The position numbers and the translations under genes are program-made. Shown here one piece after another: positions 9,101 to 15,563 of a stretch of 42,314 bases of DNA. Every line of letters begins with the position of its first letter. Positions within the stretch are counted from its first letter, which is position 1. This DNA is from Rhodobacteraceae bacterium HLUCCO07 (GTDB lineage: Bacteria > Pseudomonadota > Alphaproteobacteria > Rhodobacterales > Rhodobacteraceae), in NCBI GenBank assembly GCA_001314705.1, contig LJSU01000002.1:1-42314 (forward strand), read 5' to 3'. A model generated the notes under the pieces. The model worked only from the letters and a program-made list of their open reading frames with translations. It was not told the origin of the DNA and searched no databases.

Positions 9101-10231
9101 CCCGTCCGCGGCATCGCCCGCATCGACCATGTCGCCATCGGGGTCACCGGTGTAATCGGCGTCGATCAGATCGTCATTCGCCGTGCCCTCGACCACGTGA
9201 TCCAGCGGCAGCGTGGCCACCGTGTTGAGCGTCATCACGCCGATATCGGCATTGCCCGCGCTGTCCGCCACGCCATAGGTGAAACTCTCGCTGCCCAGCG
9301 TGCCGGTGCTCTGCACCGTGACCGTCTGATCCGGGTTGAGCGTGATCTGTTCCCCCGTGGGCAGGGTCACGGTCTCGCCAACCGCCACTTCCTCGTTGTT
9401 GATATGGGTGATGGTGAGGTCGGGATCGCCGTATTCGCTGATATCGTTGGCCAGGATGTCATAGCTGCGCGTGGTGTCCGGCAGGATGTTCACCTCGTCA
9501 TCCTGCGCGATCATCACCGTCTGGACCGAGTCGCCCATGATCAGGACGTTGGAATCATAGGCCGCGTCGCCCCCGTCCGCGAGGCCGATCTTGATATCGT
9601 TCTCTTCGCCGCGATTGACCGGCGCCTTGAGCGTCAGCGCAACCGTGAACCCGTCCATCTCGGTATTATGGAGGTCATCCGCGTCCGGGTTGTCGACATA
9701 AAGGTTCGGCGTCTCCGAGTCATTGATCGTGTCAATCGACACGTCGCCCGACCCCACCGAGAGGTCGAGCTTGCTGCCATTGACCCAGACGCCAAAGGCA
9801 TCGTTCACCCCGCCATCGACATATTCGAGATATTCCTCGGACGAAAAGACGAAACTCATCGTCAGGTAATCGCCATCGGGAATGAACACGGCCTCCATGA
9901 TCACCGCATCGAAGGTGTTCACCCCGGACACCGCGTTCATGTCGGCATCCCCGTCGATACCGCCCGCCGTGTCGGTGCTGGTCCCGGCCGAGACATTGGG
10001 ATCGCCCGACTCCTGCGTGAAATCGGTTGCATTGCCGGTCGAGAGGATCACGCCGCTATCGCTGGGCGAAATACCGTCCAGCGTCTCCAGCGCGCCGGTA
10101 AAGATCCCCGACTGCACCGCATCCCCCGCCAGCGAGGACGACACGAGCGTCACGCCCTCGCCGAAAATCTCGTTAAAGAGATCATCCGCAGATGCGCCGG
10201 TGTCGATCGAAAGCTGTGATGCGGTTGCCAT
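6137..10231 (-). CDS. Large secreted RTX calcium-binding protein with choice-of-anchor L and Hint domains
   Basis: The product has 1364 residues and is strongly acidic. Residues about 1-220 resemble the choice-of-anchor L domain (VFSSEEYLEYVDGGVNDAFG region). A VCBS/cadherin-like stretch follows, then blocks of RTX nonapeptides (GGxGxDxxx, for example GGAGDDSVFGNSGDDTLFGG) that fold on calcium outside the cell. A module beginning DHVVEGTANDDLIDADY and ending in an RTX block occurs three times. The C-terminus is a Hint (hedgehog/intein-type) domain from Cys1180 (CFTAGTRIATARG) through VVSPQHRMLI. This is a known architecture in Rhodobacteraceae, usually exported by a type I system, but no exporter genes are in the window. 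The start at 10231 gives MATASQL; the ribosome site is weak, and an upstream in-frame ATG at 10267 is possible. Role unknown; attachment or self-processing is inferred. Confidence 0.88.
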   Translation of the reverse strand: MATASQLSIDTGASADDLFNEIFGEGVTLVSSSLAGDAVQSGIFTGALETLDGISPSDSGVILSTGNATDFTQESGDPNVSAGTSTDTAGGIDGDADMNAVSGVNTFDAVIMEAVFIPDGDYLTMSFVFSSEEYLEYVDGGVNDAFGVWVNGSKLDLSVGSGDVSIDTINDSETPNLYVDNPDADDLHNTEMDGFTVALTLKAPVNRGEENDIKIGLADGGDAAYDSNVLIMGDSVQTVMIAQDDEVNILPDTTRSYDILANDISEYGDPDLTITHINNEEVAVGETVTLPTGEQITLNPDQTVTVQSTGTLGSESFTYGVADSAGNADIGVMTLNTVATLPLDHVVEGTANDDLIDADYTGDPDGDMVDAGDAADGSDNDLIDAGAGHDTVRAGMGDDVVLGGAGDDSVFGNSGDDTLFGGEGDDSLFGELGNDRIEGGEGNDHLEGNEGSDTIFGGAGDDWIRGSYDDDELWGGEGDDYLWGGYGDDLFVIEDSFGNDTIDAENEDEVEGDTLDLSRVTSDLTLDLSHVNPGIGTFTDGTATAEFDGVENIVLGGGRDTLILADLGGADRVEGFEAPVDNGDGTYSGVDMLDVSGMTDGEGNPVNVANVTVTDTNGDGSGDALLEFPNFGESLTLVGVPVSAVGSEAQLIAMGIPDVASDHIVEGTAGDDLINLDYEGDPEGDRIDARDAADGSNDDMVVAGDGDDTIDAGAGDDTIYGGSGDDEIFLDGSIQNDVIHGGETGETLGDRINFSAVSDDITISFAAPEEGTLTDGDSTTQFFEIEEFQMGTGNDSVAGSDGAEKIIGNSGDDTILGGGGDDTIFSGFDDDSVEGGDGDDSILSGAGADTVAGGAGDDRLDLGPDDGDVDLVVLADGSGQDTVSGFEGPIDNGDGTFTGQDRVDVSALNNAAGDPVTTNDVLVGDDGQGNAVLTFPGGETVTLVGLAPGDVKDPAALGAMGIPLTPLDHVVEGTAGDDLIDADYVDDPEGDRVDANDAADGSNDDVIEAGAGDDTVFAGLGDDTVYGGEDNDELFGEAGHDQLFGETGDDRLFGGDGDDSLFAGDGDDVLIGGGGADSLDGGAGADTIEAAEGDVAHGGDGDDLFLVSDLGEPGASTIDIVGGEGDEKDGDTLDFQGLTHWDDVTFGNTEPGAGGGLSGNAVLADGTVVDFSEIENVIICFTAGTRIATARGLCEVQDLQVGEMVLTRDHGLRPLRWVGRRTVPARGSLAPIRFDAGVVANERPLVVSPQHRMLIRSAEASLMFGESEVLASAKHLVNGGSVRRVPGGDVTYVHILFDRHEIVYAEGAPSESFFPGDIGLEAVDAAAREELFTIFPELRSSAGNFGDTARMCLRARESRLLRLE

Positions 10232-10378
10232 GACTCGTTGACCCGTCCGTCCTGAAGCCGAAACCATGCACCGATCGACCGCATGACGGGCTCCCGGTCT
10301 GTTTCAGCTTTGGAAAAGAACAGGCGGAGCGGGCCATAGTTTGACCCCGGCATGGCCAAATTGTCCGCGTCATTCTCA

Positions 10379-10412
10379 ATTGTGGCGAAATCCGGTCCGG
10401 TCCCGCCACAAT
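10379..10412 (-). other. Inverted repeat between znuB and the RTX gene
   Basis: ATTGTGGCG (10379-10387) and CGCCACAAT (10404-10412) are perfect 9-bp arms around a 16-base loop, 16 bases beyond the znuB stop. No T-tract follows, so it may be a weak terminator, an mRNA-stabilising stem or an operator for the RTX gene. Confidence 0.4.
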
Positions 10413-10428
10413 CGCGGGGGCCTATGGC

Positions 10429-11229
10429 TCACCCGCGCGAGACGATCCCCCGTGACAGCAGGATCGACACCGCGAACAGGATCGCGGCAACGCAAACGAT
10501 GGTCGGTCCCGCCTGCGTATCGAGTTGCCATGCCACCGCCAACCCGCCCAGAGCCGAGCCCACGCCCAGCAACACTGCCAGCGCCGCCATACCCTCGGGC
10601 GTGCGTGCGAACGGGCGCGCCGCCGCCGCCGGAATGATCAGAAGCGCGGTGATCAAAAGCGCCCCCACCGCCTTGATCGCCACCGCCACCACCACGGCCA
10701 GTGCGAGAATCAGAAGCCGCTCCTCACGCGCCGGTTTCAGCCCGCCCGCGATGGCCAGTTCGGGGTTGAGCGTCGTCGTCAAAAGCGCCTGCCAGCGCCA
10801 CAAGAGGCCCGCCGCCACCAGCCCGGCGCCGAGCCAGATCACCATCAGGTCTCTCCGCGACACAGCCAGGATATCGCCGAAAAGATAGGCTTCGATATCG
10901 ACCTGCGCCCCGGGCAGAAGTTCAACCGCGACAAGGCCAAAGGCCAGCGCCGCATGGGCCATCACCCCAAGGCTCGTATCCATCGCGTGCCCGCGTCCCG
11001 ACAGGGCCGAAATCGACAGCGCCATGGCCAGTGCAACCACCAGAACCCCGGCAAAGATCGAGATCTCGAATCCCAGAGCCAGCGCCACCCCGAGAATCGC
11101 CGCATGGGCCGTGGCGTCACCAAAATAGGCCATCCGCCGCCACACGACGAAACAGCCCAGCAAGGCAGCCGCAATCGCCACGCCCATGGCACCAAGGGCC
11201 GCCCGCACGAGGAAATCGTCAAGCATCAC
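10429..11229 (-). CDS. znuB: Zinc ABC transporter permease ZnuB
   Basis: ZnuB forms the inner-membrane channel of the high-affinity zinc importer and works with the ATPase ZnuC and the binding protein ZnuA. The 266-residue product is almost entirely hydrophobic, with about eight helices. It carries ABC-3 family features such as DATAHAAILGVALAL and the KAVGALLITALLIIPAAAARPFA region that contacts the ATPase. The ATG overlaps the znuC stop by four bases (ATGA), giving translational coupling in the order zur-znuC-znuB. A second ATG directly follows the first. Repression by Zur from the shared zur/znuA site is expected. Confidence 0.95.
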   Translation of the reverse strand: MMLDDFLVRAALGAMGVAIAAALLGCFVVWRRMAYFGDATAHAAILGVALALGFEISIFAGVLVVALAMALSISALSGRGHAMDTSLGVMAHAALAFGLVAVELLPGAQVDIEAYLFGDILAVSRRDLMVIWLGAGLVAAGLLWRWQALLTTTLNPELAIAGGLKPAREERLLILALAVVVAVAIKAVGALLITALLIIPAAAARPFARTPEGMAALAVLLGVGSALGGLAVAWQLDTQAGPTIVCVAAILFAVSILLSRGIVSRG

Positions 11230-11978
11230 ACCGGCTCCCGGTCATCGGACGCATGATCGTGGTCATGATGATCGTGGTCATGGTCGTGATCATGCCGGTA
11301 AAGCGCGAGCGCCCCATGCGTGCCGGTGCCGAACAGCGCCCGGTATTCGGGCGCAGAGCGCACCACCGCGGGCGTGCCCTGGCAACAGATATGACCGTTG
11401 AGACAGATCACCCTGTCACTGGCGCTCATCACCACGTGCAACTCGTGGCTCACCATCACCACCGCGCAGCCCAGATCGCCGCGCAGCCGCTCGATCATGC
11501 GATAGAAATCCGCCGATCCCGGCTGATCCAGCCCCTGCGTCGGCTCGTCCAGCAACAGGATCTCGGGCGCGTTGAGAATGGCACGGGCCAGCAACACCCT
11601 TTGCATCTGCCCGCCCGACAGGCCGCGCAGCTGCCGCCCGACCAGATGCGCCACGCCCACCCGTTCCAGCGCCTTTTCGGCCGTGTCTCCCGGCGCGCGC
11701 CGTGGCAGGTCCATGAAGCGCCGAACCGTCATCGGCAGGGTCGACTCGATGGACAGGCTTTGCGGCACATAGCCGACCCGCAGCCCCGGCTTGCGGCGCA
11801 CCGTGCCGCGCGATGGTGCCACCGCCCCCATCAGGGCCCGCAACAGGGTCGATTTGCCCGACCCGTTCGGCCCCACGATGGTGACGATCTCGCCCGGCTC
11901 GACGGCGAAATCCACATCCCGCAAAACCACCGAATCGCCATAGGCTACCGACAGGCCCTCGGCCGCAATCAGGCTCAT
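11226..11978 (-). CDS. znuC: Zinc ABC transporter ATPase ZnuC with a His/Asp-rich tail
   Basis: This 250-residue ABC ATPase has Walker A GPNGSGKST (about residues 37-45), the signature LSGGQMQRVLLARA, Walker B ILLLDEPTQGLD and the switch VSHELHVV. It powers zinc uptake through ZnuB. The start at 11978 overlaps the zur stop by four bases. The last 25 or so residues are unusual: an alternating His/Asp run (HDHDHDHDHHDHDH) likely to bind zinc on the cytoplasmic side. Such a tail on the ATPase could sense or buffer incoming metal; this is inferred. It resembles the His-rich loop of ZnuA encoded 1 kb away. Confidence 0.95.
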   Translation of the reverse strand: MSLIAAEGLSVAYGDSVVLRDVDFAVEPGEIVTIVGPNGSGKSTLLRALMGAVAPSRGTVRRKPGLRVGYVPQSLSIESTLPMTVRRFMDLPRRAPGDTAEKALERVGVAHLVGRQLRGLSGGQMQRVLLARAILNAPEILLLDEPTQGLDQPGSADFYRMIERLRGDLGCAVVMVSHELHVVMSASDRVICLNGHICCQGTPAVVRSAPEYRALFGTGTHGALALYRHDHDHDHDHHDHDHASDDREPV

Positions 11979-12472
11979 GCCGCCTCCAGTCGCTGGCAGT
12001 CCGGGCACAGGCCCTCGGCCTCGATGACCATGCGCTCGACCCGAAACCCGTCGTGCCCGATCTCGCCGCTGATCGGCTGGGCCAGATTGGCCTCCCCCAC
12101 CTTGTGGCACTTGCGACAGATCAGGAACACCGCCTCGTGCGATTCGCCCGGATGGCTGCACGCGACAAAGGCGTTGAGCTTTTCGATCCGGTGCGCGAAC
12201 CCGTGCTCGACCAGGAACGACAGCGCGCGATAGGCCACGGGCGGCTTGTCGCCCAGCCCCTCGGCCGCCAGTCGTGCCAACACGTCATAAGCCCCCATCG
12301 CAACATGGCTTTCCAGCAGGATTTCCAGCGTCCGGCGCCGCACCGGGGTCATGCGCAACCCCTCTTGGGCACAGCGCGTTTCGGCCTGCGCAAGGGCGCT
12401 GGCCACACAGGCGGCGTGATCATGCGCCACCAGGCCCACGGGGGGCATTTCCTGCCGATCGGGTTTTTTCAT
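11975..12472 (-). CDS. zur: Zinc uptake regulator Zur (Fur family)
   Basis: This 165-residue Fur-family repressor turns off zinc uptake genes when zinc is plentiful. The winged-helix DNA-binding half includes RMTPVRRRTLEILLESH and PPVAYRALSFLVEHG. The C-terminal half has the two CxxC pairs of the structural zinc site (ICRKC and LCPDC). The N-terminal HDHAACVASALAQAE segment is typical of Zur. It is the first gene of zur-znuC-znuB and is divergent from znuA; the 67-bp gap holds a palindromic Zur box, so autoregulation is likely. Confidence 0.95.
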   Translation of the reverse strand: MKKPDRQEMPPVGLVAHDHAACVASALAQAETRCAQEGLRMTPVRRRTLEILLESHVAMGAYDVLARLAAEGLGDKPPVAYRALSFLVEHGFAHRIEKLNAFVACSHPGESHEAVFLICRKCHKVGEANLAQPISGEIGHDGFRVERMVIEAEGLCPDCQRLEAA

Positions 12473-12479
12473 GTTGTTT

Positions 12480-12494
12480 TGTTATACTATTACA
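12480..12494. promoter_or_regulatory. Zur box between zur and znuA
   Basis: TGTTATACTATTACA is an imperfect palindrome (TGTtATA-C-TATtACA) matching the GTTATA...TATAAC type of Zur operator. It is the only A/T-rich block in the divergent zur/znuA gap, 8 bases from the zur start and 46 from the znuA start, so one site can control both operons. Confidence 0.8.
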
Positions 12495-12539
12495 GTTAAA
12501 CCGTCCACCAGTTCCATCATTCACCAAGCGAGTCTCCGA

Positions 12540-13571
12540 ATGCTTCGATATATCCTCCCGCTGCTCCTGACCACCCTTCCCGCCACGACCCTGCCCGCCC
12601 GCGCCGACGCCCCGCGCATCGCCACCGATCTGGCCGCGGTGCAGTCGCTGATTGCACAGGTCGCGGGCGATCAGGCCGAGATCGGCTTTTTCATGCGCCC
12701 GGGCGCCTCGCCCCACGGTTATGCCATGCGCCCGTCCGAGGGGCAGCTTCTGCAAGACGCCGACATCGTGATCTGGATGGGCCCCGACATGTCGCCCGGC
12801 ATGACCGAGAGCATCGCAACCCTTGCCCCCGATGCCACATCGCTGCCCCTGCTTGAAGTGCCCGGCGCCGTGCTCCACTCCCGCCGGGACCGGGCGGTCT
12901 TTGTCGACGCGCATGATGACGATCATGGGAACGACAATGATCACGACCACGATCATGGCGACCAAGACCATGCGCACGGCGATGATCACGGCCATGACCA
13001 CGCCGACGAAAACCACGCGCACGACGACGACCACGCACATGATCACGGCGACACCGACCCGCATGCCTGGCTCGACCCGGTCAATGCGCAACTCTGGCTT
13101 GGCGTCATCGCCGAAACGCTGGCCGCGGCCAATCCCGATGCCGCCGACCTCTACCGGGCCAACGCGGCCAAGGCCCGTGCAAGACTCGACGGCCTTCAAA
13201 CCGATATCGCCGCGCGGCTGGCACCGGTGCAGGACCGCAATTTCGTCGTCTTTCACGACGCCTACCAGTATTTCGAAACCCGTTTCGACATGTCGTCCAC
13301 CGCGGCGATCTCGCCCGTCGATGCGTCGTCCCCGGGGCCGCGCCGCCTTGCCGAGTTGCAAGAGGCGCTGGAGGAACACGACGTTGTCTGCATCTTTTCC
13401 GAGCCGCAATTCGACCCTGGCCTCGTCACCACGCTGACCGAAGGCACCCCGGTGCGCGCCGCCGTGATAGACCCGCTGGGCGGCGACCTCGAACCGGGGC
13501 CGGATTTCTATTCCGCGCTCCTGACCGATCTGGCCGACACCATGGCCGGCTGCCTCAGCGGATCAGAATGA
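12540..13571 (+). CDS. znuA: Zinc ABC transporter substrate-binding protein ZnuA
   Basis: ZnuA is the periplasmic zinc-binding protein delivering metal to ZnuBC. The 343-residue precursor has a signal peptide (about residues 1-22, ending in LPARADA). It also has a conserved N-lobe (GASPHGYAMRPSEGQLL, containing the zinc-ligand histidine), a long His/Asp-rich loop (about 124-180), the second ligand region DPHAWLDPVNAQLWL and the C-lobe HDAYQYFETRF. The His-rich loop is characteristic of ZnuA and tends to gather zinc under limitation. The gene converges with glycerate kinase and their 3' ends overlap by 17 bp. It is probably Zur-repressed. Confidence 0.96.
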   Translation: MLRYILPLLLTTLPATTLPARADAPRIATDLAAVQSLIAQVAGDQAEIGFFMRPGASPHGYAMRPSEGQLLQDADIVIWMGPDMSPGMTESIATLAPDATSLPLLEVPGAVLHSRRDRAVFVDAHDDDHGNDNDHDHDHGDQDHAHGDDHGHDHADENHAHDDDHAHDHGDTDPHAWLDPVNAQLWLGVIAETLAAANPDAADLYRANAAKARARLDGLQTDIAARLAPVQDRNFVVFHDAYQYFETRFDMSSTAAISPVDASSPGPRRLAELQEALEEHDVVCIFSEPQFDPGLVTTLTEGTPVRAAVIDPLGGDLEPGPDFYSALLTDLADTMAGCLSGSE

Positions 13572-14817
13572 CCCGCAGATCGTTCACATTGGTCCCCGTG
13601 GGGCCGGTGACGTAAAGATCCCCCGCGGCGGCAAAGGCGCTCCACGCATCGTCACGCGCCAGCGCCGCCCCGGGGTCCACCCCCGCCGCCCGTATCCGCG
13701 CCGCGCTCGTGCCATCGGCAAAGGCCCCGGCATTGTCCTCGCTGCCATCCACCCCGTCGGTATCGGCGGCCATGGCGGCGATGCCGTCCAGCCCCTCGAT
13801 CTCCAGTGCCAGGCTGAGCAGGAACGCGCTGTTGCGACCCCCGCGCCCACCCGTGCGGCGCAGCGTCACCGTGGTCTCCCCACCCGAAAGGATCGCCACC
13901 GGCCGCGCAAAGGGCCGATCCCGCAGCACCACCTCGCGCGCGATCGCCGCGTGAACCTTCGCCACCTCGCGCGCCTCGCCCTCGATCGCATCCGAGAGAA
14001 TCACCGGGGTGAACCCCGCTGCCCGCGCCACAGCCCCCGCCGCCTCCAGCGATTTCGCCCCGCTCGCGATCACATGCACCTCGTCCCGCGCGAAACCCGG
14101 ATCATCCGGGCGCGGCGGTTCTTCACCTTGCTCCAGAGCCGCCCCGAGTCGCTCGGGCAACGCGATCCCGAACTGCTCCAACGCCGCCAGCGCCGCCGCA
14201 CGCCCGCCCGCGCCGGGAACCGTCGGCCCGCTCGCCACCTGCGCCGGGTCATCGCCGGGCACATCCGACACGATCAGGCTCACCACCCGCGCCGGATGCG
14301 CCGCCTGCGCCAGCCGCCCGCCCTTCACCCGGCTCAGCATCCGGCGCAGCGCGTTCATCGCCCCGATCGGCGCCCCGCTGGACAAGAGTACCTCGTTGAG
14401 TGCCACCTCGTCGGCCAGGCCCAACCCCGCAACCGGCGCCGCGAGCAAGGCCGACCCGCCCCCGGTGATCAGCGCGATCACAAGGTCATCCGGCCCCAAC
14501 CCTTCGACCGCCGCGAACAGCGCCTCGCTCGCCGCCAGCCCGGCCGCGTCCGGCACCGGATGCGCCGCCTCGAGTACCCGGATCCTGCGCGTCGGCACCC
14601 CGAATCCGTAGCGGGTGACGACCACGCCCTCCAGTGGCCCCACCCACAACTCTTCCAGCGCTGCCGCCATCTGCGCCGCGCCCTTGCCCGCCCCCACGAC
14701 AACCACCCGCCCCGCGGGTCGCGCAGGCAGGAAAGGGCGCATCGCCGCTCCCGGTTCGGCCGCGTGCACCGCCGCCTCGAACATCTGTTGCAATAGCTTG
14801 CGATCCTGGTCGTGCAT
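13555..14817 (-). CDS. Glycerate 2-kinase (GckA/MOFRL family; older name hydroxypyruvate reductase TtuD)
   Basis: The 420-residue protein belongs to the DUF4147/MOFRL glycerate kinase family, which makes 2-phosphoglycerate from D-glycerate in the serine cycle, glyoxylate use or tartrate breakdown. Recognisable segments are VVVGAGKGAAQMAAALEEL near residue 37, LITGGGSALLAAPV, SDVPGDDPAQVASGPT and the C-terminal MOFRL motif with DTDGVDGSEDNAGAF. The start at 14817 has GGAGG six bases upstream; ATGs further upstream are badly placed relative to it. It is monocistronic here and overlaps the 3' end of znuA on the other strand. The family was once misnamed hydroxypyruvate reductase, so kinase activity is the safer call. 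Confidence 0.88.
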   Translation of the reverse strand: MHDQDRKLLQQMFEAAVHAAEPGAAMRPFLPARPAGRVVVVGAGKGAAQMAAALEELWVGPLEGVVVTRYGFGVPTRRIRVLEAAHPVPDAAGLAASEALFAAVEGLGPDDLVIALITGGGSALLAAPVAGLGLADEVALNEVLLSSGAPIGAMNALRRMLSRVKGGRLAQAAHPARVVSLIVSDVPGDDPAQVASGPTVPGAGGRAAALAALEQFGIALPERLGAALEQGEEPPRPDDPGFARDEVHVIASGAKSLEAAGAVARAAGFTPVILSDAIEGEAREVAKVHAAIAREVVLRDRPFARPVAILSGGETTVTLRRTGGRGGRNSAFLLSLALEIEGLDGIAAMAADTDGVDGSEDNAGAFADGTSAARIRAAGVDPGAALARDDAWSAFAAAGDLYVTGPTGTNVNDLRVILIR

Positions 14818-14932
14818 GGGCATCCTCCATGCACTCAGCTTCATCCGGCCACTGCCGAAAGGCCAGCCTGAATCCACCGCCGCGTCTCGCAAGCGCGACG
14901 GCGTTTGTTAGATCGTCACAGGCGTGCTTCGA

Positions 14933-15250
14933 TCACGTCCCGTCGGATGAGACCACCGCGATAAACGCCAGCGCCGACGCCACACCGACCGCTACTCCGG
15001 CGGTTTGGGTGCCCAAGCCGGTGCCCCCGGCATTCGCCGAAACACAGCGGCGCACCAGTTGCCCCTCCACCGTTTCCACGGGGGCACGGCAATGATAGGT
15101 CCGCCCATTGCTGCCCACGACCACCACGGGATACGCGCTCGATCCGCTCTGGCCGACCACGGTCGTGGCCGTGACCTGCTGAGCCATGGCAACCTGGGTC
15201 ATCGCGCAGAGCCCGAAAGCCGAAGCCAGCAAAGGTTTGAAGAAAGTCAT
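14933..15250 (-). CDS. Small exported protein of unknown function
   Basis: The product is a 105-residue protein not recognised from any family. Residues 1-23 are a good Sec signal peptide (MTFFKPLLASAFGLCAMTQVAMA). The mature part has two cysteines (YHCRAP and RRCVSA) that could form a disulfide, and a C-terminal Gly/Ala/Val-rich hydrophobic segment (TAGVAVGVASALAFIAVV) that may insert in a membrane. AGGAG lies eight bases before the ATG, supporting a real gene. It is separated from glycerate kinase by 115 bp and divergent from tpa across 313 bp. Confidence 0.6.
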   Translation of the reverse strand: MTFFKPLLASAFGLCAMTQVAMAQQVTATTVVGQSGSSAYPVVVVGSNGRTYHCRAPVETVEGQLVRRCVSANAGGTGLGTQTAGVAVGVASALAFIAVVSSDGT

Positions 15251-15436
15251 GTCACATACTCCTGTTATTCGTTACGATTGGCCATTGTACCACAACGCTG
15301 AACCAAACGGTGAACTAAAGCGCCTGCGCGCCGGATCGGGCTCTCTCGCTCCCGTTATGCAAGGGGTTGGCCGGTTCTTTCAGCGGAATCTCCCCATCCG
15401 GACTTTTCAGGACCGCTTGGCGCGCGCCGCCACAGC

Positions 15437-15468
15437 CTGGACCTATAGATTTGCGCCCCTGGCCCTAT
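15437..15468 (+). promoter_or_regulatory. Direct repeats resembling TauR (MocR-type) binding sites
   Basis: CTGGACCTAT (15437-15446) and CTGGCCCTAT (15459-15468) are 9/10 identical and spaced 22 bp start to start, about two helical turns. From memory, TauR of Rhodobacter capsulatus binds direct repeats close to CTGGACYTAA in the tpa promoter, so these are probably the taurine-responsive activator sites for tpa. No tauR gene is adjacent. Confidence 0.65.
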
Positions 15469-15470
15469 GG

Positions 15471-15484
15471 ATTCACATGTGAAT
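15471..15484. promoter_or_regulatory. Perfect 14-bp palindrome in the tpa promoter region
   Basis: ATTCACATGTGAAT is fully self-complementary and lies just downstream of the TauR-like repeats, 80 bp before the tpa start. It may bind a second dimeric regulator or overlap the promoter. The protein that would bind it is unknown. Confidence 0.4.
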
Positions 15485-15563
15485 ACGGCTGTGATATGAA
15501 TGGAACCGATTATCACGGCGCGCCCGATTTCCCGGGCTGCGCCCTTCTGCCCGGAGACACATC

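Noticed and set aside
6900..9200. Repetitive DNA that might suggest a CRISPR array or tandem repeat
   Set aside because: The periodicity is that of codons for RTX nonapeptides; units vary and stay in frame, and there are no spacers.
6941..10219. A 1092-residue open frame on the + strand opposite the RTX gene
   Set aside because: It is an antisense shadow. The RTX repeats (GGxGxD codons) and strong G+C bias remove stop codons from the other strand; the reading has no domain, no ribosome site and a monotonous Val/Ile/Arg/Asp composition.
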